64,000 bases of DNA, from NCBI RefSeq assembly GCF_002355515.1, contig NZ_AP014809.1, positions 3,372,501-3,436,500 of the forward strand, written 5' to 3'. The DNA comes from Methylorubrum populi. Lineage in GTDB: Bacteria; Pseudomonadota; Alphaproteobacteria; Rhizobiales; Beijerinckiaceae. Below the pieces are notes generated by a model, which saw only the letters and a list, made by a program, of their open reading frames with translations, was not told where the DNA came from and made no database searches. How positions within the stretch are numbered: the stretch's first letter is position 1; each line of letters opens with the position of its first letter. The position numbers and the translations under genes were made by a program. Below, in pieces: positions 46,215-55,206 of the stretch.

Positions 46215-46466
46215 TCAGCCGCCCGTCATCGGGGGGAAGAACGCGATCTCCCGAGCCCCGGCGATGGCGCTGCCGGGCTTGGCGTGGACCCGGTCGATCG
46301 CCGTGCGCACCACGCCTTCGTTCTCGAAGGCATAGGCGTATTCCTCGCCGCGCGTCTTCAGCCAGCCGATCAGGTCGGCCACGGTGGCGACACCCTCGGG
46401 CAGGCTCACGGTCTCGTCGGGCTTGCCGACGCGCTCGCGCACCCAGGCGAAATAGACGAGCTTCAT
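46215..46466 (-). CDS. moaD: Molybdopterin synthase small subunit MoaD
   Basis: 83 residues with the ubiquitin-like fold: VYFAWVRERVGKPDETVSLP at the N-terminus and PPMTGG at the C-terminus. The terminal Gly-Gly is the thiocarboxylate site. Sulfur donor for molybdopterin synthesis, together with MoaE. In Rhizobiales moaD usually heads uvrC-pgsA-moaD-moaE; moaE is not next to it here. A GTG at 46469 is the alternative start. Confidence 0.9.
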   Translation of the reverse strand: MKLVYFAWVRERVGKPDETVSLPEGVATVADLIGWLKTRGEEYAYAFENEGVVRTAIDRVHAKPGSAIAGAREIAFFPPMTGG

Positions 46467-46524
46467 CACACACTCACTTCCATAGCCGTCCTCGCGGGGC
46501 GCAGCCGAAGCAAGGACGGACGCG

Positions 46525-47124
46525 TCAGCGCGGATCGTCGATCACGTGCCGGATCCCGGCCCTCATGTAGTCCCAGCCGGTATAGAGCGTCAGGGCAGCG
46601 GCGAGCCAGAGCAGGACGATCCCGGCCGTGAGGCTGCCGGGAATGACGCTCTCGCCGGCCGGGCCGGCCACGAGCACGCCGAGGGCGACGAGCTGCACCG
46701 TCGTCTTCCACTTGGCGATCCGGCTGACCGGCAGGCCGACCTTCAGTTCCGCCAGATACTCGCGCAGGCCGGAGACCAGCACCTCGCGGCAGAGGATGAC
46801 GATGGCCGCCCAGAGCGACACGCCGGCGATGGTGCGGTCGGCAGCCAGCATCAGCAGGAGCGCCGCGACGAGGAGCTTGTCGGCGATCGGATCGAGCATC
46901 CGCCCGAGCGCGGAACTCTGCGCCCAGGCCCGCGCCACGTAGCCGTCGAGATAGTCGGTGATCGCGGCCACCACGAACACGCCGAAGGCGGCCCAGCGCG
47001 CGGCGATCTCGTCGGGCCAGAACAGCAGGACGACGACGACCGGCACCGCGACGAGGCGGCCGTAGGTGAGGCAGTTCGCGAGCGTCCAGGCCTGCGACCG
47101 GCGTCGGGGGAGGACGGCGTTCAT
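46525..47124 (-). CDS. pgsA: CDP-diacylglycerol-glycerol-3-phosphate 3-phosphatidyltransferase
   Basis: 199 residues from the ATG at 47124; a GTG at 47199, nine bases from the uvrC stop, would extend it by 25. Six or so membrane helices and the CDP-alcohol phosphotransferase motif D60-G-x2-A64-R65-x8-G74-x3-D78-x3-D82 (DYLDGYVARA, RMLDPIADK). It makes phosphatidylglycerophosphate for membrane lipid synthesis. Conserved neighbour of uvrC. Confidence 0.9.
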   Translation of the reverse strand: MNAVLPRRRSQAWTLANCLTYGRLVAVPVVVVLLFWPDEIAARWAAFGVFVVAAITDYLDGYVARAWAQSSALGRMLDPIADKLLVAALLLMLAADRTIAGVSLWAAIVILCREVLVSGLREYLAELKVGLPVSRIAKWKTTVQLVALGVLVAGPAGESVIPGSLTAGIVLLWLAAALTLYTGWDYMRAGIRHVIDDPR

Positions 47125-47208
47125 CGCCGGGGTGAAATCACGGGCCGCGTGGGGCGTCAACCGCGTCGGGATCGCGTCGGGCGCAGGCTCTGTCGACACG
47201 GGCTCGGC

Positions 47209-49266
47209 TCAAGCGTTGGCGTGGAAGAAATCGTAGACCGCCCGCGCGGTGGCGGCGTTCACGCCCGGCGCCTTGGCGAGATCCTCCAAGGCGGCCCGCT
47301 GGATGGCCTTCACGGTGCCGAAATGGTGCAGCAGCGCGCGCTTGCGAGTGGGGCCGATGCCGGCGATCTCGTCCAGCGGGTTCCTGGTCATCTCGCGCTT
47401 GCGCCGGGCCCGGTGGGTGCCGATGGCGAAGCGGTGCGCCTCGTCGCGCAGGCGCTGCACGAAGTAGAGAACGGGATCGCGCGGCGGCAGCTTGAACGGG
47501 GTCCGGCCGGGCACGAAGAAGGTCTCGCGGCCGGCATCCCGGTCCCGCCCCTTGGCGACGCCGACGAGCGGCACGTCGATCACGCCGATCTCGGCGAGCG
47601 AGGCGCGGGCGGCCTCGAGCTGCCCGGCGCCGCCATCGATCAGCACGAGGTCGGGCCAAGCCGGGAAGGCGTCGGGATCATCGATCACCGTCTCGGTCGC
47701 GGCCGGCACGGCCTGGCACTCCGCCGCGGCCTGCGGCTCACCGACCTCCGCCTCCCGCGGCGTGCGCGGCGCCTCCTTGGCCAGCCGCTTGAAGCGGCGG
47801 GTCAGCACCTCGCGCATCATCCCGAAATCGTCGCCGGGGGTCAGCTCCTCCGACTTGATGTTGAAGGTGCGGTAATGCGTCTTCATGAAACCGGTCGGGC
47901 CGGCGACGATCATGCCGCCGACGGCGGCCGTACCGGAGATGTGCGAGTTGTCGTAGACCTCGACGCGGCGCGGCGGCTTGTCGAGGCCGAAAGCCTGTCC
48001 CAGCGCGGTCAGCAGCTTGCCCTGCGAGGCGGTGTCGGCGAGGCGGCGGCCCAGGGCCTCCTTGGCGTTGCGCTGGGCGTAATCGACGAGGTTCTTGCGC
48101 TCGCCCCGCTGCGGCCGATGGATCTCGACCCGGTGCTCGACCCGGCTCGACAGGGCCGCGGCCACGAGTTCGGCATCCTCGATCGTGTGACTCACCAGCA
48201 CGAGGCGCGGCGCGGGCTTGTCGTCGTAGAACTGCGAGATGAACGAGGCGAGCACCTCGTCGGCGCTCATGGAGCGGTCGGCCTTGGGGAAGTAGGCGCG
48301 GTTGCCCCAGTTCTGGAAGTTGCGGAAGAAGAACACCTCGATGCAGAACTGACCCGCCTGCTCGTCGAGGGCGAAGACGTCGGCCTCCTCGACCCCTTGC
48401 GTGTTCACCCCTTGCGTGCCCTGGATCGCTGAGAGCGCGGCGATCCGGTCGCGGAAGCGCGCCGCGCGCTCGAACTCCAGCGCCTCGGAGGCGCGCTCCA
48501 TCTCCTCGCGCATCCGGTCCTTCACGGCGTTGGACTTGCCGGAGAGGAAGGCGCGGGCGCTGTCGGCGAGCCCGTTGTAATCCTCCAGGGCGATCTCGCC
48601 GGTGCAGGGGCCGGAGCAGCGCTTGATCTGGTAGAGCAGGCAGGGCCGGGTACGGTTCTCGTAGTAGCTGTCGGAGCAAGTCCGCATCAGGAAGGCGCGC
48701 TGGAGCGCGTTGACCGTGCGGTTGACCGCCCAGACATTGGCGAAGGGGCCGTAATAGTTGCCCTTGCGGCGGCGGGCGCCGCGGTGCTTGACGATCTGAG
48801 GCGCAGGCCCGTCGCTGGTCAGCAGGATGTAGGGGAATGACTTGTCGTCGCGCATCAGCACGTTGAAGCGCGGCTTCAACTGCTTGATGAGGTTGGCCTC
48901 CAGCAGCAGCGCTTCCGTCTCGGTCGCCGTGGTGACGAATTCCATCGCCGCCGTCTGCGCGATCATGCGGGCGATGCGGTTGGAATGGGCCTGGCCGCGG
49001 GCATAGGAGCCGACGCGGGCCTTCAAATTCTTGGCCTTGCCGACGTAGAGGACGTCGCCCTTGTGGTCGAACATCCGGTAGACGCCCGGCGAGGTCGGCA
49101 GGGTCGTCCAGAAGCGGCGGATGATCTCGGTGCCGGCCTTGACGGCCCCGGCCTCGAAATCGAAGTCGATCTCGGGCGCCTCGTCGAGGGAGGGCGCCTC
49201 GTTCTCGTCCTCGTCGAACCCGTCGGGCGGGACGTCGTCGAAGGCGGATCGGGTCGCGCGGTTCAT
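47209..49266 (-). CDS. uvrC: Excinuclease ABC subunit C
   Basis: 685 residues, slightly longer than E. coli UvrC (610), mainly from an acidic N-terminal extension (about 1-45). N-terminal GIY-YIG nuclease ([20 protein letters not shown]), the UvrB-binding motif, an RNase H-like C-terminal nuclease ([30 protein letters not shown]) and a tandem HhH at the end ([20 protein letters not shown]). It makes both incisions in nucleotide excision repair. Followed by pgsA and moaD on the same strand. Confidence 0.95.
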   Translation of the reverse strand: MNRATRSAFDDVPPDGFDEDENEAPSLDEAPEIDFDFEAGAVKAGTEIIRRFWTTLPTSPGVYRMFDHKGDVLYVGKAKNLKARVGSYARGQAHSNRIARMIAQTAAMEFVTTATETEALLLEANLIKQLKPRFNVLMRDDKSFPYILLTSDGPAPQIVKHRGARRRKGNYYGPFANVWAVNRTVNALQRAFLMRTCSDSYYENRTRPCLLYQIKRCSGPCTGEIALEDYNGLADSARAFLSGKSNAVKDRMREEMERASEALEFERAARFRDRIAALSAIQGTQGVNTQGVEEADVFALDEQAGQFCIEVFFFRNFQNWGNRAYFPKADRSMSADEVLASFISQFYDDKPAPRLVLVSHTIEDAELVAAALSSRVEHRVEIHRPQRGERKNLVDYAQRNAKEALGRRLADTASQGKLLTALGQAFGLDKPPRRVEVYDNSHISGTAAVGGMIVAGPTGFMKTHYRTFNIKSEELTPGDDFGMMREVLTRRFKRLAKEAPRTPREAEVGEPQAAAECQAVPAATETVIDDPDAFPAWPDLVLIDGGAGQLEAARASLAEIGVIDVPLVGVAKGRDRDAGRETFFVPGRTPFKLPPRDPVLYFVQRLRDEAHRFAIGTHRARRKREMTRNPLDEIAGIGPTRKRALLHHFGTVKAIQRAALEDLAKAPGVNAATARAVYDFFHANA

Positions 49267-49322
49267 GGCCCCGATGTAGGCCGCGGCGATTCCGGTTGGA
49301 AGAGCCGCGGCGCCGCGGGCCG

Positions 49323-50048
49323 TTAATCGAACAGGGCGTCGATGTCCGACTGATCGACGTGGCCGGGATCGTCCTGAAGCTTCGGCCCGTTGAGAAGCGA
49401 GCTCTCGTCGTTCTCGTCGACCGCGGCGGTCTCGACGGCGAGCAGATCGCGGAAGCCCTCAAGGCTGCTCCAGGCCTCGATCACGCGGTCGAGATGCTCC
49501 TCGACGAACTTGAGCACGCTGACGATCTTGCTGATGCGCTGGCCGGTGAGATCCTGGAAGTTGCAGGCTTCGTAGGCGGCGATGACGTGGTCGAGAATGC
49601 CGTCGACATTCTCCTGCGCGGCCTTCGTCAGCCGCATGCCGCGCATCATGTTGGCATTGGTTTCGATCTTCTCGATGCTGCCAAGAATCGTCGAGGTGGC
49701 CTGCTCGGTCGACTCGACCACCGCGTCGAGCTCGCCCGCGACGCGCCGCATGCCCTTGCCGGTGCTCTCGGAGCGGTGAAGGCTGGCGATCTCCGACTTT
49801 GTGCGGGTGATCGCCTCCTTCATCACTTCGAGTTCGTGGCGCATGGCGAATGCCTCGCCGAGTTCGCGGCGGCAGGCCTCGATGGTCTCGCCGGCGCTCG
49901 CCTGGGTGATGCGGCGCAGGTCGTTGATCGCGGTGAGGATCTCTTCGAGGCGCGGATTCGGCAGCGCCTCCGGAGCGGCCGCAGAGATGCCGGCCGCCGG
50001 AACGGGCAAGCCCAGGCTTTCCTCGATGCGGTAGCGCTTGGTGATCAT
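49323..50048 (-). CDS. cheZ: CheZ-like CheY-phosphate phosphatase
   Basis: 241 residues from the ATG at 50048. Long helical hairpin with catalytic motif at 164-172 (FQDLTGQRI: Asp166 and Gln170 correspond to the CheZ pair). The acidic C-terminal tail [10 protein letters not shown] is the CheY-binding peptide. It dephosphorylates CheY to end the signal at the flagellar motor. No cheY or flagellar gene adjoins; the che operon at the window start is more than 40 kb away, and a link to it is unproven. Confidence 0.88.
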   Translation of the reverse strand: MITKRYRIEESLGLPVPAAGISAAAPEALPNPRLEEILTAINDLRRITQASAGETIEACRRELGEAFAMRHELEVMKEAITRTKSEIASLHRSESTGKGMRRVAGELDAVVESTEQATSTILGSIEKIETNANMMRGMRLTKAAQENVDGILDHVIAAYEACNFQDLTGQRISKIVSVLKFVEEHLDRVIEAWSSLEGFRDLLAVETAAVDENDESSLLNGPKLQDDPGHVDQSDIDALFD

Positions 50049-50276
50049 CGGTCGGACGGGCCTTCGGGGACGGATCTCGTCCGACACAATCCGGCGCAGT
50101 GGTTTCGATTTGCTGAAAGTTTTCAGGCGATCGGAGTCATTTACCGCCCGTTGACGACGACTCGCGGTTTGCGGGGGCCCGCCCGCCGGAGCGGGTGATT
50201 CACCACGTTCATTCATCGCCCGCAGGGCAAATACCGAAAAGCTTTCCGCATCGCGTGTGCAGGGCGGGAGTGTGGG

Positions 50277-50996
50277 ATGCGGGCGAAATGGAGCGTGGCG
50301 CTGGCAGCGCTCGCCATTGCCGGAGCGTGCGGGCCGGCCATGGCGCAGACGGGGCCGGGCCGCTACGGCGGCGGCTTCATCGAATTTCTGATGACCGGCG
50401 ACGCGCACGGCCCGACCCGGCGCCCCGCCGTCGACGGCTACGGTGCGCTCGGCGAGCCGCGCCAAGCCGCCATTGCACCGCAGCCGCGCGCGCGTTTCGC
50501 GGCGCTGCCGACCGGGCCGGCCGCCGAGGAGAGCGCCGTCGCCAGGGCGATCGACCCGCGCTACGCTCGCCAGGTCATCGCCTATGACGGGCCCGGCCGG
50601 GCCGGTCAGATCGTGATCGACACCAACGCGAAGTATCTCTACCTGATCCAGACGGGCGGACAGGCGATCCGATACGGCATCGGCGTCGGGCGCCCGGGCT
50701 TCGTCTGGACCGGCGCGAAGACGATCACCGCCAAGCGGGAATGGCCCGACTGGACGCCGCCCGCCGAGATGCTGCGCCGCCGTCCCGACCTGCCGCGGCA
50801 CATGGTGGGCGGGCCGGAGAACCCGCTCGGCGCCCGGGCGATGTATCTCGGCACCTCGCTCTACCGCATCCACGGCACCAACGAGCCGCACACGATCGGG
50901 CAGAACGTGTCTTCGGGCTGCATCCGGATGATGAACGAGGACGTGATCGACCTCTACGAGCGCACGCCGGTCGGGACCCGCGTCGAAGTGATCTGA
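50277..50996 (+). CDS. L,D-transpeptidase (YkuD domain)
   Basis: 239 residues. Signal peptide (VALAALAIAGACGPAMAQ). YkuD catalytic domain (about 110-239) with the active-site motif H199-GTNEPHTIG and S213-G-C215-IRM; Cys215 is the nucleophile. It cross-links peptidoglycan (3-3) or attaches proteins to it in the periplasm; the catalytic domain stands alone without LysM. Divergent from cheZ with a gap of 228 bases. A bidirectional hairpin terminator follows. Confidence 0.93.
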   Translation: MRAKWSVALAALAIAGACGPAMAQTGPGRYGGGFIEFLMTGDAHGPTRRPAVDGYGALGEPRQAAIAPQPRARFAALPTGPAAEESAVARAIDPRYARQVIAYDGPGRAGQIVIDTNAKYLYLIQTGGQAIRYGIGVGRPGFVWTGAKTITAKREWPDWTPPAEMLRRRPDLPRHMVGGPENPLGARAMYLGTSLYRIHGTNEPHTIGQNVSSGCIRMMNEDVIDLYERTPVGTRVEVI

Positions 50997-51015
50997 CCCA
51001 TCCGACCCAAGAGAA

Positions 51016-51050
51016 AGCCCGGTGCCGGGGGACCGGCACCAGGCTCTTTT
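51016..51050. terminator. Bidirectional rho-independent terminator
   Basis: Stem AGCC(C)GGTGCCGG / CCGGCACC(A)GGCT with a 4-base loop (51029-51032), preceded by gagaa and followed by cTTTTTctc. It lies between the L,D-transpeptidase (+) and the DUF2076 gene (-), so it can serve both. Confidence 0.8.
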
Positions 51051-51071
51051 TCTCTACTCGATCAGGCCCGA

Positions 51072-51815
51072 TCAGGCCCAGTCGTCATCCCCGCCATCGC
51101 CGAGGTCGCCGCCGAAATCGTCGCCGCCACCGCCGAACGAGGCGTCCTGGAAGCCGCCGTCACCGCCGCCGAGCGCCGAACCGAGATCCTGGTCGCCGCC
51201 GCCGCCGAACATGCCGCCACCCGCGTCACCGCCGCTCAGGCCCGCAGCCTGAGCGCTGCCGAGCGAGGAATGTCCGCCCGCGAAGGCATTGGAGAGGGCG
51301 CTGCCGAGCAGCATGCCGCCCGCCGCACCGGCCGCCATCGGAAGCGCCGTGGCGAGGAAGCCGCCGCCGCGGGCCGGCTGCTGGGCCTGACCGCCCCAGG
51401 GTCCGCCCTGCGGAGGACCGCCGTAACCCGGCTGCTGGCCGTAGCCGGGCTGAGGCCCGCCCTGCGGACCACCGTAGCCACCCTGCTGACCATACCCGCC
51501 CTGCTGGCCCCAGGCCTGACCGGCCGGACGCTGCGGCTCGGAGCGCTGACCGCCGCCGAAGATGCTCGACAGGAAGCCGCCGCCGCCGGAGGGCTGGGAC
51601 TGTGCCTGGGTGCGGGCCTGCTCGAGCTGCTGGTTGAGGCTCTTGATCGCCTCCTCCTGCACGTAGATCAGCTGAGCCATCGCGTAGGGAGCATAGGGCT
51701 GGCTGCGCAGCTTCTCGGCGATGAAACGTTCGGCATCAGCGTCCCTGGGCTGTCCGGAGGCCTGCTCGAGGCGCTGGAAGATGCCGTTGATGATGTCGCG
51801 TTCTTCGCTGTTCAT
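51072..51815 (-). CDS. DUF2076 family protein
   Basis: 247 residues. DUF2076 signature at the N-terminus (MNSEERDIINGIFQRLEQA, AERFIAEKLRSQPYAPYAMAQ). A helical region follows, then a Gly/Gln/Tyr/Pro-rich repeat stretch (about 95-155, units like GYGQQPGYGG). Next comes a short hydrophobic segment (LATALPMAAGAAGGMLLGSAL), then a Gly/Asp-rich acidic tail ending DDDWA. This two-part layout, with a disordered, prion-like middle, is typical of the family, whose function is not known. Confidence 0.85.
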   Translation of the reverse strand: MNSEERDIINGIFQRLEQASGQPRDADAERFIAEKLRSQPYAPYAMAQLIYVQEEAIKSLNQQLEQARTQAQSQPSGGGGFLSSIFGGGQRSEPQRPAGQAWGQQGGYGQQGGYGGPQGGPQPGYGQQPGYGGPPQGGPWGGQAQQPARGGGFLATALPMAAGAAGGMLLGSALSNAFAGGHSSLGSAQAAGLSGGDAGGGMFGGGGDQDLGSALGGGDGGFQDASFGGGGDDFGGDLGDGGDDDWA

Positions 51816-51962
51816 GGAGACGTCCTCCTGAAGGCGCCGACGGCCTCGTCACCGCACGGCGGCTAGGAGATGGGGACCGGTCGAGCTTTTGTCAGGGGGC
51901 CGGCGTCGATTGTCCGCATCGGCCGGGCGCGCGAACCGGTGCGCTCCAGCACAGGACAAAGA

Positions 51963-51989
51963 AAAAGCCCGGCACGAGGCCGGGCTTTT
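51963..51989 (-). terminator. Terminator of the outer-membrane protein gene
   Basis: AAAAGCCCGGC (51963-51973), 5-base loop, GCCGGGCTTTT (51979-51989). The stem is perfect and, read on the minus strand, ends in a run of T (ttttt) 48 bases after the porin stop. Confidence 0.85.
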
Positions 51990-52036
51990 CCGAGGAAGTC
52001 CGGCGATCCGGTGAGGGACCGCCGAGGCTTCGGATC

Positions 52037-52927
52037 TTAGTACGAGCCGAACTTGTAGTTCAGGCCGGCGCGGACGACGGCGAACTCGGTCTCGCGCTGA
52101 CGGGCGAGGCTGCCGGAGGCGAGCACGACGCCCGGGCTGTTCGTGAAGACCAGGTTGCCGGCCGGGGTGGCACCGAAGGCGCCGTTCAGGCGGTTGCCGC
52201 GGTCGAGGTTCACGTAGAGACCTTCGACCTTCAGCGTGACGGCCGAAGACTTGAAGAAGTTCAGGAACGAGTCGGTCGGGAGAGCGTACTCGATACCACC
52301 ACCGGCGGCCCAGCCGGTCTTGAAGTCGTCGGAGGAGCCGTTCGGCAGGCCGAAGTCGGAGCCGCCGCCGGAGCCGTAGGCGAAGCCGCCGGTGCCGTAC
52401 ACGAGGGTGCGGTCGAAGGCGTAGCCGAGGCGACCGCGGACGGTGCCGAAGAAGTCGAGGCCCGACAGACCGTTCGGGTTGAAGATCTGGCTGCCGGCCA
52501 GGAACGGCGAGGAGCCCGGAGCGACCGAGAAGCGGTTCCGGTCACGGCCGAAGTCGACGTACTGAGCGTCGGCCTCGATACCGATCACGACACCGGAGCC
52601 CGGGGTGAACTGGTAGTTGTAGCCGATCTGACCACCGCCGACGAAGCCTTCGTCGCTGCGACGGTTGTTGAAGGCGATGGCAGCGGTGCCGGCGCCGACG
52701 AGGCCGCTGGCGGGGCCGACGCCGATCACGGTCGGAACGTTGTTGTCGTCACCGGTGCCGAAGCCGTAACCCGCGTTGAAACCGGCGTAGAAGCCCGTCC
52801 AGGTGAAGACCGGCACCGGCTGGAACACCGGCGGCGGCGCGGCGCGGCGCGGCAGGTCGGCGGCGAGAGCCGAACCGGCGAAGGCGATGCCGGCGATGGC
52901 CGTACCGGCGCGAAGGAAGGATTTCAT
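52037..52927 (-). CDS. Omp25/Omp31-like outer-membrane beta-barrel protein
   Basis: 296 residues from the ATG at 52927 with AGAGGA upstream. Signal peptide (MKSFLRAGTAIAGIAFAGSALA), then PVFTWTGFYAGFNAGYGFG, the start of the Omp25/31 (OprB/OmpW-like) barrel. Alternating strands end with aromatic VRAGLNYKFGSY, so the last residue is aromatic as OM insertion requires. Acts as a small porin or adhesin in Rhizobiales. The long upstream region (396 bases) without genes suggests a strong, regulated promoter. Confidence 0.9.
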   Translation of the reverse strand: MKSFLRAGTAIAGIAFAGSALAADLPRRAAPPPVFQPVPVFTWTGFYAGFNAGYGFGTGDDNNVPTVIGVGPASGLVGAGTAAIAFNNRRSDEGFVGGGQIGYNYQFTPGSGVVIGIEADAQYVDFGRDRNRFSVAPGSSPFLAGSQIFNPNGLSGLDFFGTVRGRLGYAFDRTLVYGTGGFAYGSGGGSDFGLPNGSSDDFKTGWAAGGGIEYALPTDSFLNFFKSSAVTLKVEGLYVNLDRGNRLNGAFGATPAGNLVFTNSPGVVLASGSLARQRETEFAVVRAGLNYKFGSY

Positions 52928-53323
52928 TACTCTGGTCCTCTCTGACTGTGCCGGTGCTTCCAGGGAAGCGAGGCGGCACGGTGCCCCGTATCTATGCCAG
53001 CATCCCGGAAGATGCTGTTGCGGCTTGACCACGCCGACCGTCCCGAAGGCGGCCCCTTTGTGGCAGTGGTCTTGGTCTGCCGTCGTTCCAACCGGGAAAC
53101 GCCACCGAACGGCCAAGGTTCACTTACGGCCGAGCTTTTTTTGGTGATGGTTCCGGACAGATTGTCGCAGGGATGCAACCACGGCGTTCCGCGACGCCGC
53201 AAGGCTTACGATGGATGCGGCGCGACATGCGAGTGCTTCAGCGCACAAAAGCCTGGCCGTGGGCACCCTTGCGGCGGGCGTTGCACGGATACAACGACTT
53301 TTGTGAGTACCGTAAGAATATAG
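52928..53323. other. Intergenic region upstream of the porin gene
   Basis: 396 bases between pgeF and the porin gene, both on the minus strand. It holds the likely leader of the porin mRNA, a short hairpin CAGCATC/GATGCTG at about 53000-53020, and AT-richer sequence near 53280-53330. I could not identify a convincing -35/-10 pair by eye, nor any RNA gene. Confidence 0.5.
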
Positions 53324-54091
53324 TCACGGGGTGAGTGCAATCGCCGATATCAGTCGGCCGTAATCCGGTTCGTTGCGGTGCGTCGTGCGCCGAAAGCTGT
53401 AGAATCGCTCCGGATCCGCATAGGTGCACAAGTTCACAGAAGCGGCCTCTCCGATGCCGGCTTCCGCCAGTCTTTTGAGAATGAAAGCCGGCAGATCGAA
53501 CTGGGCATGTCCGGGCCGCCCTTCGGCGAAAAACTTCTCGCTTCCGGGCACGTCTGCACGAAAACGCTCAACGAACTCGGAGCCGACTTCGTAGGAGGCT
53601 TGCGAGATCGTCGGTCCGAGCACGGCGACGATGCGCTCGCGCTCGGCGCCGAGCGCCTCCATGGCGGCCACCGTGGCGGCGATGACACCACCGAGTGCAC
53701 CCTTCCAGCCCGCATGGGCCGCGCCGACGACGCGGTTTTCCGGATCGGCGAACAGGATCGGGCCGCAATCGGCCGTCGCGATGCCGAGCGCCAAGCCGGG
53801 CACGCGGGTCACCATGGCGTCGGCCTTCGGGCGTTCGGCCAGGGGGAAGGGTGCCTCGACGGTCACCACCTCGGCCGAGTGCACTTGGTAGAGGCTGACG
53901 AGGTTGCCGCTCGGCAGTCCGAGCTGCGCGCACATCCGCGCCCGGTTCTCTTCAACCCGCGCCGGCTCGTCGCTGGAGCCGATCCCGCCGTTCAGCGACG
54001 CGTAAAGGCCCTCGGAGACGCCGCCCCTCCGGGTGAAGAAGGCGTGCCGTATATAAGAGTGCGAGCTCAGCTCGGGCGCTTCGATGAACAT
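53324..54091 (-). CDS. pgeF: Peptidoglycan editing factor PgeF (multicopper-like laccase fold, DUF152)
   Basis: 255 residues. Family motifs with metal/nucleophile residues: YQVHSAEVV (His), ATADCGPILFADP (Cys), GAAHAGWKGALGG (His) and RRTTHRNEPDYGR at the end. In E. coli PgeF removes L-serine-containing muropeptides, and family members also act as purine nucleoside enzymes. Order pgeF-midA-lgt is conserved in Rhizobiales; all three are on the minus strand, so they may be co-transcribed. Confidence 0.9.
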   Translation of the reverse strand: MFIEAPELSSHSYIRHAFFTRRGGVSEGLYASLNGGIGSSDEPARVEENRARMCAQLGLPSGNLVSLYQVHSAEVVTVEAPFPLAERPKADAMVTRVPGLALGIATADCGPILFADPENRVVGAAHAGWKGALGGVIAATVAAMEALGAERERIVAVLGPTISQASYEVGSEFVERFRADVPGSEKFFAEGRPGHAQFDLPAFILKRLAEAGIGEAASVNLCTYADPERFYSFRRTTHRNEPDYGRLISAIALTP

Positions 54092-54118
54092 GGTCTCGCG
54101 GACTCTCGACTGGATGGC

Positions 54119-55204
54119 TCAGGCAGGGGGTGGGAGCGCCGGCAGCGGCGGAAGGGCGGGGTGGCAGGCGCAGAGCACCTTGAACAAGGCGCCCATGCCG
54201 CGCGGATCCGGATCGGTCAGGCGCTCGGCGGCGGCCTCGATCGCCCGCGCCTGATCCGGCGTGGCGCGGGCCTTCAGCCGCTCGGCGCGGGCCGCGAGGC
54301 CGAGCCCGAGCAGGAAGTCGTGCTGCGTCGTCGGTCCGAGCACGGCCAAGCCCTCCGCGCGGGCCGCGCGGGCGAGCGCGCCGAAATCGACGTGCAGCGT
54401 CAGGTCCGCCTCGCCGGGCTGGTTCAGTGGATCGGCGTAGCGATGGCCCGCTACCGCCTGGAAGGTGTCGCCGAAGCCCGGCTGATCGCCGCCGTAATCG
54501 ATGGCGAGAAGGGCGCCCCCCTTCGCGGCGAGGCGGCGGCCGAGATCGCGCATGACCGCCAGCCCCTGGCTCGGCAGGGTCAGCACCGCGCCCACCGGCC
54601 CCGGCGCCGTGAGACGCGGATCGGGTTCAGGGTCGAGTCCGAAGGCGAGGGCGTCGCCTTCGGCCGTCAGGCCGACCCGGCGCTCGCACCATCCACGCTC
54701 CGTCCGCACGAACTGGCGGGCCGGCAGGGCATCGAAGAACTCGTTGGCGATCACGAGGAGCGGTGCATCCGGCAGGCTCGCCACGGAATCGTGGAAGGTC
54801 GGCGCGATACCGGCGAGCCGATCCGCCTGAATCCGGCGCAGCACCGGGCTGGTTTCGACGAGGTGAAGATCGAAGTCGGCGCCCGCCGCGCGCAGGGCCC
54901 GCAGGGCGTCGGCCATCAGCGTGCCGCGGCCCGGGCCGAGTTCGACGAGGCAGGGCCGATCGCCCGGTGTCGCCATCATCGACAACACGGCCGCCGCCCA
55001 CGCCCCGATCAACTCGCCGAACATCTGACTGATCTCCGGCGCGGTGACGAAGTCGCCGCTCCGGCCGAGGGGATCGCGCGTGGCGTAGTAGCCGTGCTGC
55101 GGATGTCCGAGGCAGAGCGCCATGTATCGGTCGAGGCCGATCGGCCCGTCCGCCCGGATCTCCCGCACCAGGATTTGCAGGAGCGGCGTCGCCTCGGCGG
55201 TCAC
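54119..55204 (-). CDS. SAM-dependent methyltransferase, MidA/NDUFAF7 family
   Basis: 361 residues. Motif I VELGPGRGTLMADALRAL (SAM binding), TAPEISQMFGELIGAWAAAVL early in the protein, ANEFFDALPARQFVRTERGW and LLAIDYGGD. This family includes NDUFAF7, which dimethylates an arginine of a complex I subunit in mitochondria. The bacterial target is not established. It lies between pgeF and lgt, two to twenty-seven bases from each. Confidence 0.85.
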   Translation of the reverse strand: MTAEATPLLQILVREIRADGPIGLDRYMALCLGHPQHGYYATRDPLGRSGDFVTAPEISQMFGELIGAWAAAVLSMMATPGDRPCLVELGPGRGTLMADALRALRAAGADFDLHLVETSPVLRRIQADRLAGIAPTFHDSVASLPDAPLLVIANEFFDALPARQFVRTERGWCERRVGLTAEGDALAFGLDPEPDPRLTAPGPVGAVLTLPSQGLAVMRDLGRRLAAKGGALLAIDYGGDQPGFGDTFQAVAGHRYADPLNQPGEADLTLHVDFGALARAARAEGLAVLGPTTQHDFLLGLGLAARAERLKARATPDQARAIEAAAERLTDPDPRGMGALFKVLCACHPALPPLPALPPPA

Positions 55205-55206
55205 GC

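Noticed and set aside
53000..53020. Hairpin in the leader of the porin gene as a riboswitch
   Set aside because: The stem is only 7 bp and there is no conserved riboswitch core.
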